Assembly (NCBI GenBank): GCA_963854835.1
Contig: OY978528.1
Coordinates: forward strand, 33,525,335 to 33,589,334
Origin: Megamerina dolium
Taxonomy: Eukaryota > Arthropoda > Insecta > Diptera > Megamerinidae
Direction of reading: 5' to 3'
DNA length: 64,000 nucleotides
Below, in pieces: positions 27,401 to 36,570 of this stretch; positions within the stretch are counted from its first letter, which is position 1; each line of letters begins with the position of its first letter. The translations under genes were made by a program, and so were the position numbers. Below the pieces are notes generated by a model. The model ran no database searches. It saw nothing but the letters and a program-made list of their open reading frames with translations, and had not been told where the DNA came from.

Positions 27401-30400
27401 TTTCATTATAGTATGTAGGTAATTTTCTATAATCGAGTGTAAAGTGTATAAAATTGAAGATTTAAATATTTTTATGGATAAATGCATTTCCCATTGCTAT
27501 TGGGTGAGCACTGTAAAATTGTCAGTAGAGAATTTCAATAAAATTGTAACAAATACAAAATTCCACAAATTCCAGAGTTTGTTTTAGTAAAATTAATTCC
27601 TTTATGTCCTTTATTGTGTGCGCGTGTGTGTGTGTGTCTGTCTTTTGCCGCAATGAGAACATACGAAAGTGAGTTTCAAAGTTGAAATGTGACAAGACGA
27701 ACATTCGTAAAAAGATGTGATCGAACAAACATTTGTTTGGAAAAAAAGGAAAGATGAACAAGAAGAAGATGAAGAAGAATTCACCCTCTAAAAAGACGAA
27801 TTCTGCAAGACAGAAGCAAAATGCACACTTTCATAAGGCACACACACATACCTATAAATAAATAAATAAAAAAATTTCAGCGATGCTCGTATGTAGTCAA
27901 ACGTAATATCCTGTGACTAAACGGTTTGTTATATTCTTGTACATACAATTTCAGACACACGTTTTACGCTATATAAATACGTATGCTGTTACACCAAAGA
28001 TGAAATATGTTAGGTGGCAGGGTGACTTTCTAACTGCTCATTCAATGTGCATATAAATTTTGTTACAATACACATATGTGTGCATGTATGTATATGGCTG
28101 CGTACACACAACAGCCCGTCGCCTGGTATTAATATTTGCAATGAAACAATTTATCAAGTCTATAGAGTACGTGTGTTGGACATGAGCTACTTAACGCTTA
28201 ACCACTGATTTCTTAGGAATCATATATATGTACATATTTATTTACGCGTATGGCCATGAAATGTCTTGTAAAGAAAATTGTTTGTTATACCAACTTATTT
28301 ACTAGATTGTTTTTGTCACTTTAACAATGAAATATTATTCTTATTGTAAATATTTGTAATGTGCTTGTAGCATTTATTTGGTTTTCAATTTGACCAGTCT
28401 TTTCGAGGTTTTCACAGGATCAAAAAAAAAAATGACATCATGGAAATGTACGAATGGGATATTTGATATACATACGTTTATCAACTTGAAATCTTAAATT
28501 CCAAAGTAGAACATAATATTACTCAATCTAGTAGCAGAAGTCACCAACAGACAGATATTTGTTCGAAAGAAGAATATATTTGTGAAGGAGGTAGTTGTGG
28601 ATTTCATTTTAAAGCAAGAATGTTTTGTGAAAAATTCTATCGAACGACGAACCATATAAAATGTGGTACGCCGTATCTCTTTCCCAAACAGAAGGCATTC
28701 AGAACTGTGACTCAAGACAATCAATCAATTACAAGCTTAATTGTAAAATGTTATTTTGAGCACGCGAAATACTTTCTAAAAGATGATATAAAGTCATTGG
28801 ATCGCTTCGAGACTTTGCCAAGTATATTTTTGGACCATCGACAGCTCCTCGCTATCCCCCATACGTGATCATGCCCCTTGGTGACAAATTCATGGCAGAT
28901 ATAGAAGATATAGAAGTTTAGATTAGATCTCCATCCTAGCTAAACTGCATATGGTTTAATTTCTCGGCAACCCTGAGTGACATGGGAGCCATAACAAAAA
29001 TAACTTAATCTACATACTGACTGAGGTACACAGACGGCTAATAGACAAAGTTCAAAGGACGTCTGCGGTGTTGACAATAGGTGCTCTAAGAACCACCCCG
29101 TCAAAAGCACTCTACTCGGTATTTCATCTACTCCCCGTAGATTTATTTGGCAAGCAGAGAGCGCTTATATCAGCAATTAGGCTAAATATAGCTTCACGCT
29201 GGGCTCAACCAGGATACGGGCATTCAAGGATCCTGGGAGAGTGCACTATAATTCCGAATGCTATCGACTATACCATCCCGATACCATGCTTTGACAATAG
29301 ATTCTCAACCCATATACCCTCAAGGGAAGAATGGAATAGAGGTATTGTCAGCGAAACTGGAGTTCAATCGGTACAATTGTACACAGATGGCCCCAAATTG
29401 GAGGGTAGGGTATGAGGTGGCGTTTTTCCTGATTCCTTATGAGTTAAGCTCAAGTTCCGATTACCCGGCTTCTGCAGTATTTTTCAAGCTGAGATTATGG
29501 CTATAGAGGAAGCGGCAACGTGGCTTTGCTGTAATATAATATCTTCCGAAGATGTTTATATCTACACCGCCAGTCAAGCCGCTTACAGAAACGTTCACCA
29601 AATCGGCAATTGCCCTTAAATGCCGCTCAGCTCTTAACGAGCTAGCGGAGCACTAAAATGTACACATTGTATGGGTACCGGGGCATAGGGGCATTCCAGG
29701 GAACTGTGAGGCAGATGAGTTGGCGATATCGGGCACTAGGTTGCCAGAGATTTATCCATCTCATCAAGCAGGAATTCCGCTTGCAACATGCAAGCTTCTT
29801 ATCATACAACATTACCTAACCATAGCCAACAGAAGATAGCGGGATGAGAGCTCTTATGCTACTACTAGGGGCTTTAAGTGCCACATATTTATTTATATTT
29901 TTTTAGTATGTATAATCTTAAATGAATTTTAAGTTTGGAGTCTTTTGTTCTATTTCTAACATCTCCAATGTGAATACCACTGAAGACTTTTGATTTAAGA
30001 ATGTTGAAATTCACCATTTGTCTACTGCATCATTTGTATTTATGGATTAATTACAATATCTTTTAATTTAATTAAATTTGAATAAATTCTATTATTTTTG
30101 TTTAATTATTATTTTTTGTTAATTATATTATTGTTGTTTTATATTATATTATATTTATATTTTGCGTTGGTGGCGAGTACCGAATAAGGTACAACCATGA
30201 GCTATACGAGCTGTATGCTGATATTGCCATAATAAAGCGCATCAAAATCCAGCGGCTGCGCTGGCTCCAGCTAAGAAGGTGTTATATTCGGAACCCGCTG
30301 GACGACGCAGAAGAGGAAGACCTAACCTCCGGTGGAAAGAGCAAATACTGGAGAACCTGACGGCGCTTGGAATTTCTAACTGGAGCCAACTAGCGAAGAA

Positions 30401-33255
30401 CAGAGATGGCCTGCGAAGCATTTTATATTCGGCCTAAATCGATATTCGGTTGTTATGGCCACATAAGTAAGTAAGTAAGTATATCTTAAGCACTAAGTTC
30501 TGTTCAGTTCTGATAAAATTTAATTGTTTTCTTTTATTAAGACAATACTATTCTCCACATGCACATACATACATATATACATATATCCAAAACCCATTGA
30601 CTTCATACGTCTGTCAAAGCCCTAACAATTAGCAAACGAAAAAAAATTCAAATACAATAAAAGAACAAAATAATAACAAACAGTAAACCGTAATAACAGT
30701 GGGTGCCGTGGCTCAGTGGTTAGTGTGTTGGCCTTCTGATCTGCAGGTCGTGGTTCAATCCCCGGCTGATGCATAACAAATTTAATATCGAAAAGATTTT
30801 TCTTTCGAACGGTACCCACCTGTCGGCAAGCAATTGGCAATTCTTCCGACAGTAACAACTTGCCATGAAAAAGCTTTTAATAGAACTCTGTGACAAAGCT
30901 CAGAAAAAGTGATGTCGCAAGGGTTCTGCCGTTCGGAACCGGCTAAAATAAGTAGGTCCCTTCTGATACTGTCCAAAATTTAACACGCACAACAGTAATT
31001 GAAGAGAAGCTCGGCCAATGAGCCCTTTGGGGCTTTAAGTGCCACATATTTATTTATTTAACAGTAATAAACAAAAAACAGTTGGAATTCAACTTTTGTT
31101 ATAGATGTTGGATGATCGCTGGAACATTGGAGAGCTTGAAAAATGTCTGATATTTAATGGTAAAGGTCTGTACCTAAAAAAATTTTTTGTGTATTTTGTA
31201 GAGGAACCCCTTAAGGGGGAATATACACCTAGGAGCGCCGAAAAAGGCTATTTTCATGAATTTTTTGTAGAAAACCTATACGCATTATTGGATGGATTTT
31301 TTTCTCAATGAAAGCGCTTACTTTCCAGAACATGTCAAATTTTTTTATTTTATTTTATTTACAATATTAGTTAAGTACACAAGTCATCTTTCAACTGTCG
31401 CAAAAGTGAAGTCCTTCGCGGTGACCACTCTCATTTTATCTGAATGACAAAAATGAAAAAGATTAATAAAATTTAGTCTATAATCTAGTCTTTGTCGTAG
31501 GGGTTTTTTAAAATAATTATTTTTTACGCATTGGCGAGTGTTGAAACTGAAAGTAGCAATTTTGAGACCAAAAATCGTTCTTATTTTGTCAATAAAACAA
31601 AATCTAGGCTTCTAAAAAAAAACCCCTACTACAAAGACTAGATAATTATGTATTAAATGAACACTATAAAATTGATCGGTACAGTGGTTTCCGAGTTATC
31701 GTGGTCACCGATTTGGAAAACATGGTTTCGAGAAAAACGCGATTGAAAGTTGAGTACAAGGTAAATATCAAGCAAGACGCTTACGCAGAGGTGTGCGCTG
31801 TATCTTTATTTCCTCGAATTTTTGCTTCAAATTTTGACTAGACACTTCTAAGACATCAAGAGTAAAGAAAACACAAAGAAAAAAAATCAATTTTTTTTTA
31901 CCTTTCTAGGGGGCATCCCTTAAGGGGTGGAGGTGTAAAAAATATAAGTGCGTTATATATGCCGTCCCTGTAGTGGTACTCTGTGAGCGATGAGAGCCAA
32001 TTTTATATAAAAATATCAATTTTGTAAGAAAATCAAGAAATAGAAAGTTAGTGTGTTCCGAAAAAATGTTGTGGGTGAAAAATTATTGGAAGTTAGTCAA
32101 ACATTTGACACATGTAGCGATGGCTTCTGGGCAACTATAGGGATTATTATATGCTAGAAAGGAAACATTTAAAATTTGGTATTTTCAAATAATTGCTTAT
32201 AACTTGAATTTGTTTCTATTTTTCATCGACACCTCGTTTCCTTAGTAAAAGGATGAGCTCTATGCAAATCACATATCTAATATCCCTGCTTTAAAGATGC
32301 TTTCATTAAAGTTAAGTAAAAATTTTATTTAATAGATCAATCTATAAAAAAATTATCGACAGAAATTATCTTATAAGTTTGTAAAAATAATGCTTTCCAA
32401 AATATCTGTAAAGTTGGCAACTCTATATATTGGCAATCAAAATTTTCGGTGGAAAGACTTGGTGAATTTTGCCATAAACAAATTATCTCAAACTACTCGT
32501 ACATAGCATAGTTTGATTTTGTTAATATCAATAACATTGTTGTAATACCGATTTTAATCCACAAGTCATCAATATTAAAAAAAAAAACTGTTTGTAAAAA
32601 CCTCAACAAATCCCGCAGCTTAATATATAATTTGTATTAAAAAAACTTAAGAAAATACATTTTTATGAAAGAAAATGGTATAATGGTCCTGGTGATATTG
32701 CAAAATTGTTTTTTATTTAAAACAATAATAAAACACGATCTTTTTTATTTCGATCAATACATATTGTAACACATATTCTACTCAGTGGAATATTTTGAGA
32801 TGTATTTAAAATATGTATTTTGGATATGATAAATAAAATTTACTCTTTCATTGAATGAAGACCACTCTTCGCAAATCGATAATTCCGATCAATGAGGTAG
32901 AGACAGTAATGTTAAAGAAATGTATATTGTATATTCTTGATCAGAATCACGATCTAAGTCGATTTAACTATGTCTATTCACATGATAACTGCCATAATTA
33001 TAGGGTGTTTACCAATAAACGAATTACTTCATGAATGGGTGAAATCGGAGAAAACCATCCCTGTCTTCCACACATAAAATATAATATTGTTACATACTTT
33101 TCGCAAGAAAATATAAATCTATCGAACTAAAACTTGGTATATAAATTTATTCTGATAACGGATTTCATGATTTTTCATTTCTTTTCTTACTTACCATAAG
33201 CGGTGAGCTTGCCCGTCTTGTCAGACAGTTTATACCCGTTTGGATTTAGTGACAT
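9086..33255 (-). CDS. Gad1: Glutamate decarboxylase Gad1, seven coding exons
   Basis: Gad1 is a PLP-dependent enzyme converting L-glutamate to GABA and CO2; in flies it supplies neuronal GABA in the cytosol. Coding exons in order are 33255..33195, 25312..25074, 19937..19369, 19291..19224, 12401..12323, 9673..9329 and 9259..9086. Splice phases agree across all junctions. Allowing for the lesion below, the product is 510 residues, the usual length of fly Gad1. It starts [17 protein letters not shown] and ends [13 protein letters not shown]. Seen are the PLP-binding Asp in MHVDAAW (Asp289) and the Schiff-base Lys in NPHKLMG (Lys322). Exon 2 carries a 2-bp insertion (about 25257-25262) that breaks the frame with TAA, so this sequence as written is not translatable without correction. 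Introns reach 7.9 kb and carry many transposon relics. Identity is certain from the near-complete match; the lesion may be an assembly error. Confidence 0.97.
9329..9673 (-). CDS. Gad1: Gad1 coding exon 6
   Basis: 345 bp in phase 0, running [20 protein letters not shown] to [13 protein letters not shown], with donor GTATGC at 9328. The acceptor ...AACATTAG at 9674 is preceded on the coding strand by a (CA)n run (9685-9710) instead of a pyrimidine tract. Confidence 0.96.
9685..9710. repeat. (GT)13 microsatellite in Gad1 intron 5
   Basis: A pure GT run. On the Gad1 strand it is (CA)13, ending about 11 bases before the exon 6 acceptor. Confidence 0.95.
10562..11034 (-). mobile_element. Internally deleted mariner relic in Gad1 intron 5
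   Basis: The minus strand starts a mariner-type N-terminus, [20 protein letters not shown], then [12 protein letters not shown]. It jumps directly to a C-terminal segment, [20 protein letters not shown]. The catalytic core between them is missing. The ends show imperfect inverted similarity of about 30 bp (tatatttttttcttataagtatg / tatattttttttttaagtatg). This is a non-autonomous deletion derivative. Confidence 0.65.
11190..11440 (+). mobile_element. Old SINE copy, 3' part
   Basis: From about 11250 the sequence follows the body of the tRNA-derived SINE seen intact at 30701: ctctgtgaca, aagtgatgtcacaag, ttgccgttc, ggccaatgtaagtagg, cacaacag. The tRNA head is not recognisable and the divergence is high, so this is an old copy. 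Confidence 0.6.
11441..12322. other. Gad1 intron 5, no further feature
   Basis: AT-rich intron sequence. No element or coding similarity was recognised. Confidence 0.5.
12323..12401 (-). CDS. Gad1: Gad1 coding exon 5 with catalytic lysine
   Basis: Acceptor TTACAG at 12402 and donor GTAAGT at 12322. It encodes [18 protein letters not shown] followed by STIHFKED. The Lys of NPHK (residue 322) forms the internal aldimine with PLP. The first base completes the Arg312 codon of exon 4. Confidence 0.96.
13143..13284. mobile_element. 142-bp MITE in Gad1 intron 4
   Basis: The terminal inverted repeat is AAGGCGCGTATTCATAG, perfect on both sides. It extends as CAAAATTA/TCAAAATTA to about 27 bp with one or two mismatches. 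TA duplications lie at 13141-13142 and 13285-13286. The GC-rich CGCG tips stand out from the surroundings. There is no coding capacity. Confidence 0.85.
14620..14650. repeat. Perfect 13-bp hairpin
   Basis: GTCTTTCATATAC, a 5-nt loop catca, then the perfect reverse complement GTATATGAAAGAC. It lies in Gad1 intron 4, three bases before a second hairpin. Confidence 0.85.
14654..14693. repeat. Perfect 12-bp hairpin with palindromic core
   Basis: Arms CAGAGCATCAGT and ACTGATGCTCTG enclose 16 nt that themselves contain the palindrome ACTGATCAGT. ACTGAT/ATCAGT recurs in both arms and core, so several alternative foldings exist. Confidence 0.85.
14700..17370. other. Gad1 intron 4, no recognised element
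   Basis: AT-rich intronic sequence. Open frames here lack family resemblance and codon structure. Confidence 0.5.
17372..17520 (+). mobile_element. LINE 3'-end fragment
   Basis: Related to the better copy at 30174-30435: gcgttgctggcg and ataaccatgagatgtacgaattatataccgat translate as [10 protein letters not shown] against [10 protein letters not shown]. This is the C-terminal tail of a non-LTR retrotransposon ORF2. It is broken by stops. Confidence 0.55.
17530..17715 (+). pseudogene. Mariner transposase C-terminal fragment
   Basis: A segment resembling GVFYWSII and [16 protein letters not shown] is the mariner third catalytic motif (PPYSxDLxPSDYxL), followed by NMKR. The rest is unrecognisable and out of frame. 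Confidence 0.65.
17985..18835 (+). pseudogene. Decayed LINE reverse-transcriptase fragment
   Basis: Broken frames follow the reverse transcriptase and C-terminal tail of a [15 protein letters not shown] (for the DFxxAFDS motif), then [24 protein letters not shown] DNA. The tail contains [49 protein letters not shown] and [12 protein letters not shown]. The order and the WRR..EMK..GLTW tail place it in the RTE/CR1-like group. It is dead. Confidence 0.6.
19224..19291 (-). CDS. Gad1: Gad1 coding exon 4 (68 bp)
   Basis: Acceptor TTTAG at 19292 and donor GTGAGT at 19223. It encodes [20 protein letters not shown] and IE, then two bases of an Arg codon completed in exon 5. The intron before it is only 77 bp; the one after is 6.8 kb. 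Confidence 0.95.
19369..19937 (-). CDS. Gad1: Gad1 coding exon 3 (main PLP-domain exon)
   Basis: Acceptor CAACAG at 19938 and donor GTAAGA at 19368. The exon is 569 bp and runs from [14 protein letters not shown] to KYKCWMHVD. It includes [34 protein letters not shown] and [13 protein letters not shown]. It ends exactly on the PLP-ring-binding Asp289. Confidence 0.97.
19938..24274. other. Gad1 intron 2, distal part
   Basis: Mostly unique-looking AT-rich intron. It contains the GTC microsatellite at 21458 and a CGTCGT run at about 22013-22030. No coding exon was supported. Confidence 0.5.
21458..21499. repeat. (GTC)n microsatellite
   Basis: About 14 units of GTC/CGT with one interruption (catcg), followed by TG repeats. 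It lies in Gad1 intron 2. Confidence 0.9.
24275..24604 (+). mobile_element. tRNA-derived SINE, older subfamily
   Basis: The head has pol III boxes: A-box TAGCTCAGTGGTTAGG and B-box GTGGGTTCAATCCCC, with an anticodon-loop-like CCTTTTGACC. The body follows the copy at 30701 with about 15-20% differences (ttcctttcgaccgatacc, gttcggaaccgg, gaagagaaactcgg). The LINE-like tail is decayed. Confidence 0.8.
25074..25312 (-). CDS. Gad1: Gad1 coding exon 2, frameshifted by 2 bp
   Basis: Acceptor CTGTAG at 25313 and donor GTAAGC at 25073. It encodes [18 protein letters not shown], then [20 protein letters not shown], then [15 protein letters not shown] and [15 protein letters not shown]. Between FLL and KVID the minus strand reads TTTCTTCTCTAAAAGTC where conservation requires TTTCTTCTAAAAGTC. 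The extra CT shifts the frame and creates TAA. Length 239 is two above the 237 demanded by the flanking phases. Confidence 0.93.
25313..28868. other. Gad1 intron 1, proximal part
   Basis: AT-rich intron with simple repeats (for example the GT run at about 27617-27636). No coding exon or recognisable element was found. Confidence 0.5.
28870..29906 (+). pseudogene. LINE ORF2 3' part with RNase H domain and SINE-like tail
   Basis: [21 protein letters not shown] and [13 protein letters not shown] match the region after the reverse transcriptase of I/R1/LOA-type LINEs. [13 protein letters not shown] begins an RNase H domain. The next frames give [12 protein letters not shown] and YTASQAAYR (DSQAA box degraded). 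LNELAEH and [20 protein letters not shown] follow. Frameshifts and stops make it inactive. The fragment ends gggctttaagtgccacatatttattta, which is also the 3' end of the SINE family in this window. It lies in Gad1 intron 1. Confidence 0.78.
30174..30440 (+). mobile_element. LINE 3'-end fragment (second family)
   Basis: Frames read [20 protein letters not shown] and QRLRWLQ, then [19 protein letters not shown] and [22 protein letters not shown] segments, ending near a short (GTAA)n run (aagtaagtaagtaagta). This is the typical C-terminal tail of a LINE ORF2. It is distinct from the RNase H LINE at 28870. Confidence 0.65.
30701..31058 (+). mobile_element. tRNA-derived SINE, full length
   Basis: 358 bp between 7-bp target duplications TAACAGT (30694-30700 and 31059-31065). 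The head is GTGCCGTGGCTCAGTGGTTAG, with B-box-like GTGGTTCAATCCCC. The body is tRNA-unrelated. The tail ggggctttaagtgccacatatttattta is shared with the LINE at 29868-29895. This copy serves as reference for the other copies. Confidence 0.93.
31197..31945. repeat. Fold-back element candidate with nested inverted repeats
   Basis: CCCTTAAGGG-containing motifs mark both ends (31206-31217 and about 31919-31929). Inside, nested inverted pairs occur: CGGTGACCAC (31419) with GTGGTCACCG (31701), and CTAGTCTTTGTCGTAGGGGTTTT (31488) with its near reverse complement (about 31613-31643). There are no coding motifs. Boundaries are approximate. Confidence 0.5.
31946..33194. other. Gad1 intron 1 next to exon 1, nothing recognised
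   Basis: AT-rich intronic sequence without recognisable elements. Confidence 0.45.
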
Positions 33256-33263
33256 TTTCTCCT
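33195..33263 (-). CDS. Gad1: Gad1 coding exon 1 with start codon
   Basis: The exon begins after the acceptor TTTTTTTCAG at 33264 and carries AGGAGAAA before the ATG at 33255. It encodes [20 protein letters not shown] plus one base, then donor GTAAGT at 33194. The ATG is not at the exon edge, so an upstream leader exon exists. The start matches the conserved fly N-terminus. Confidence 0.95.
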
Positions 33264-34065
33264 CTGAAAAAAAGAAACGTAACAAATTAATTTTTAATTT
33301 TCTTTTGAAATATATTTCTAATATTGTAGACCAGTTTACTAAACGAACGCAAAAAAATTATTCGTCATGAAATAAAATATACACAAAAAGGAATTGGTGT
33401 CTATACTGTATTACAAAAGCGAATGTTATGCAATGAGTTACAGTGATTATGAAAGAAGAAAAAAGAAAATGGCGCACAAATTGTGACATTAGTGAAAAAT
33501 GAGTTCTTGTATGTACACATTGATGTAGGTACATATATATGTGTTTGGGTATCCTTTTCTTGCAGCGTATATATTCGATTGTACACTCTGGCGTATGAAT
33601 ATCGGATTGAAGATGAGAATCGTTGCAAAAAATCAATGTATAAGAGTGTTGAAAGCAAGGACAAGTGAAAGACAAGTACTGTAGTGGAGTAGATGCTATA
33701 GTAACGAATAAATGGCGCATTATAAATGCGCATCGAAGGGAAGTATACCTGATTACTTGATATATGTACATATTCATATGTACACTCGATTTCCATTATT
33801 GATGTTGTTGTTTTGTTGCTTGTATAGAATTACATACACTATGTACTATGTACTAATGCATAAGTAGAAGAAAAACTGGTAGAAGAAACAAAAAAATTAT
33901 ATAATTTCACTCTATGGTATATGCGTCCACATGTACATATATAAATAATATAACAAAATGGCTTCGCTAACCAATACACAAAATGTCGTCGAGTCGAGCT
34001 GAGTACTTATGTAGAAGAGAGAAAAATAAAGTAAGTACTATGTGAAATAAAATGAGACATCTTAC

Positions 34066-34133
34066 CAATGATCTTCCGGAGATCTTCGATGTATTGCTTT
34101 AAGAAAATCACTTTGACTGTTTTTCGCAAATGA
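34066..34133 (-). promoter_or_regulatory. Gad1: Candidate Gad1 5' leader exon (or in-frame N-terminal extension)
   Basis: A polypyrimidine-rich acceptor (ACATTTTTCTTTGCATCACAG, ending at 34134) and a donor GTAAGATG (from 34065) bound 68 bp on the Gad1 strand, 803 bp above coding exon 1. It contains no ATG, as expected of a leader. Spliced to 33263 it is nevertheless open in the Gad1 frame, reading ...LKQYIEDLRKII then EEK before Met1. Whether it is untranslated or extends the protein from an upstream ATG cannot be decided from sequence. Confidence 0.45.
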
Positions 34134-34536
34134 CTGTGATGCAAAGAAAAATGTGATGGGATTGATTGATGAGCGAGCGTGATGCTTGTCTATATATATG
34201 ATAACTGGTGTTAACTAAGCAAGTAATAAACGAAGTGGAGATTACTTTTTATTGAACTTGATACTTTTTATGTTGTTATATGAATATGATTCTCAATGCA
34301 ACTATTTAATGCATTCAAATTTATTTAGAAATTGTAATGATTAACTTTTTGCTTACTACGCTTTTGCTATGCTCGTATTAATATTGAACCGCAAAATTGT
34401 GATTACTTTTGTATTATTTTTTTTTTTTTTGTTAATTTAAAGCCACTTAATTTATTGTTCACACTTGATGCGTATTCTATTTTATAATATATACTTTTTT
34501 CTTTATCTTTTATTTTTATTTGCCTTGCAATTTCAG

Positions 34537-34602
34537 GACGGACAGAAATTGCGAAAAACAGCTTCACTGTCTGACGATCTACGACGCTATGTGCAATACT
34601 AA
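34537..34602 (+). CDS. Candidate terminal exon on the opposite strand, 22 codons
   Basis: A strong acceptor (TTTGCCTTGCAATTTCAG, ending 34536) opens a frame reading DGQKLRKTASLSDDLRRYVQ, one further residue, then TAA. The composition looks like a real C-terminus and contains a basophilic-kinase-like RKTAS. No donor exon was identified upstream, and the reverse strand here could instead be the Gad1 promoter/leader, so this is a weak call. Confidence 0.25.
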   Translation, partial: DGQKLRKTASLSDDLRRYVQY

Positions 34603-35633
34603 ATGTTTAAGGTTCCGATGAAGCACAAATCCTTTCAAAATGGCTGCTGCTACCGCTGTTTTGCAGCCATCCAAATATTATATTCGTACATGTATTTGTT
34701 ATTTTTATGTATATGCGTACGAGTAGGCGATGTAGGTTTCATCTGCACAGTGTGGGTTGTAAATGATGCTTAGGTATGGGCATTTCTACAATATATGTAC
34801 ATTCACTCTTTATAGGAATGTTGGCAGTATTTGGCACATCTATGACGTCATCGCTAACATTTTGGCAACCATGTTCAAATATTTATTCTGTAAAGGCGGA
34901 GTCTAAGAGATTTCTTCTCCTTTGCGTTATTGATGTTTTTGCTGTTGTTGTTGCTTGTATATTGGGGATATCGAATGGTATACACCCATTCGCTTGGGGG
35001 TAGTTTTATGCAATTAGAGTTTTTGCTTGAAGAGTAGGTAATGTAAATCATATATGTCGCACAAGTACATATTTACGTTATATAAGCTATTTCTTTTTTT
35101 CTTCTTCTTCTTCTAGGTTTTAAACAATTAAAGAATTTTAGAACACCATTGACAGTTATGTACGGTACACTTTAAAAATATACCTTTTTTCATACCTTTA
35201 TCACATCGTATTCAATCTTTAGGCCATTTTGTGTGTGTGTATAATACAATATATGATATTTGCAAGGTCTTTTGCCAAAACGAATAATAAAAAAAATAAT
35301 AAAAAATGCTAATGCGAATAGTAATAAAAATAAATTCATTTAACTTGAGAGTTGAAAAGAAATTACTTATATTACATATTTCCAATACAATGCACAATCA
35401 GATGTTTGTAAATATCTTTCAGGTACACGCATACAAATAATTTTGTTTGATATTTCGTTTGACCTTAATAAAGTTTCAATATTTGAAATGTAAATTTCAT
35501 GTGCTTAATAACTACTTAAGCAAAAGTTTTTCCTTTATGTAACTACATATCAGAGTAGTTCTCATTCGTTCCAACAGTAGGCATACAAGTTATAGCTTTC
35601 ACTTAGTAATAGTGAGCTATTAAAGAACAATTT
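34603..35633. other. Intergenic region upstream of Gad1
   Basis: No supported gene. The Gad1 promoter is expected above 34133, but no convincing TATA/Inr pair was found. A minus-strand TCAGACAG near 34570 is a weak initiator candidate. Confidence 0.4.
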
Positions 35634-35770
35634 TTGGCAATTTATTACTGCCGGAAAAATTGCCAATTCTTGTCGGCAGTTGGGTACCGTTCGAAAGAAA
35701 AATATTTTCGATATTAAATTTTGTTATGCTTCAGCCGGGGATTGAACCCACGATCTACGGCACACACTAT
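35634..35770 (-). mobile_element. SINE fragment, 5' half
   Basis: The reverse complement matches the SINE head and proximal body (gttcaatccccggctgaagcataac, tttctttcgaacggtaccca, gccgacaagaattggcaatt). It lacks the distal body and tail. The tRNA A-box part is degraded. Confidence 0.75.
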
Positions 35771-35819
35771 AGATATTTAAAAATGATTCATTAATTTTTT
35801 TTTCTCATACATCTTTTTC

Positions 35820-36570
35820 ATCAGGCAGGTTACCCGACAATTGCTGTTGTCCCAACAAGCATAGTTCTCATCTGAATGGGTTTTTTTGACCCTCTTTAAA
35901 ATAAGTTGAATAAAAGTTTATTAAAAAAAGGCAGTTAGGGGGTTAAAATACCGAAATTTTAAGCAGAGAATTTTACTGGGGTTTACCAAGGGTGAAAAAC
36001 TCTTTTTTATTAAAGAATAAACATAAATCTTTTCAATTTGATACTAAAATTGAGAGTAAAAATAATATATCAGTTTATTCGACGCTCTTTTTCTGATGAT
36101 GTTTTGTAGTGTGTTTCGAGTATTAAAAAAACTGATTTTTTGTTTAAGCCTTCTTACCGGATTTCCTTTAGATAATTTCAAAATGGAGTTATAAGTTTGC
36201 GATCAAAATGTTGCAACTTTAACACATTGTAAAATAATTGTGACAAGGTGGAGCTAAATTCTCTTGGGGTTCAACTACCATACCATGGATACTTACGTTT
36301 TATGTTGGTTTGGTTGAGGCCCTAAATCGTTGTTCCACTGTGTTATTATAGCAGACCAACAATGGACATACCAAAAGGCAAAGGCATACTTCATTCTGCT
36401 TCTTGATGATGAAACACCATTCAAACCCAGAGTTAATGATTGGTTTTTCAGAATTCAAGCGCAAACTTACTAGTCTCTGGGACCAATTTCGTGCAGGTTA
36501 CCCATCAACAGTGGCTGTTCCAACAAGCACCAATGCTATAAATTATTAAAGCAGACCAACATTCCACATA
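35820..36570 (+). pseudogene. Scattered mariner N-terminal fragments
   Basis: The DNA around 36405-36530 gives DDETPFKPRVNDWFFRIQAQ and AGYPSTVAVPTSTNA-like peptides. These resemble the mariner stretch FGDEAPSKTTVxxWFxEF...GRPxTAVVPENI. A second partial copy of GYPTIAVVPTS occurs at about 35830-35860. It is too decayed for full annotation. Confidence 0.45.

Noticed and set aside
33358..33796. Two overlapping minus-strand frames of 131 and 139 codons near Gad1 exon 1
   Set aside because: Low-complexity, Tyr/His/Phe-rich chance frames in AT-rich DNA without motifs or splice support; both are in overlapping phases.
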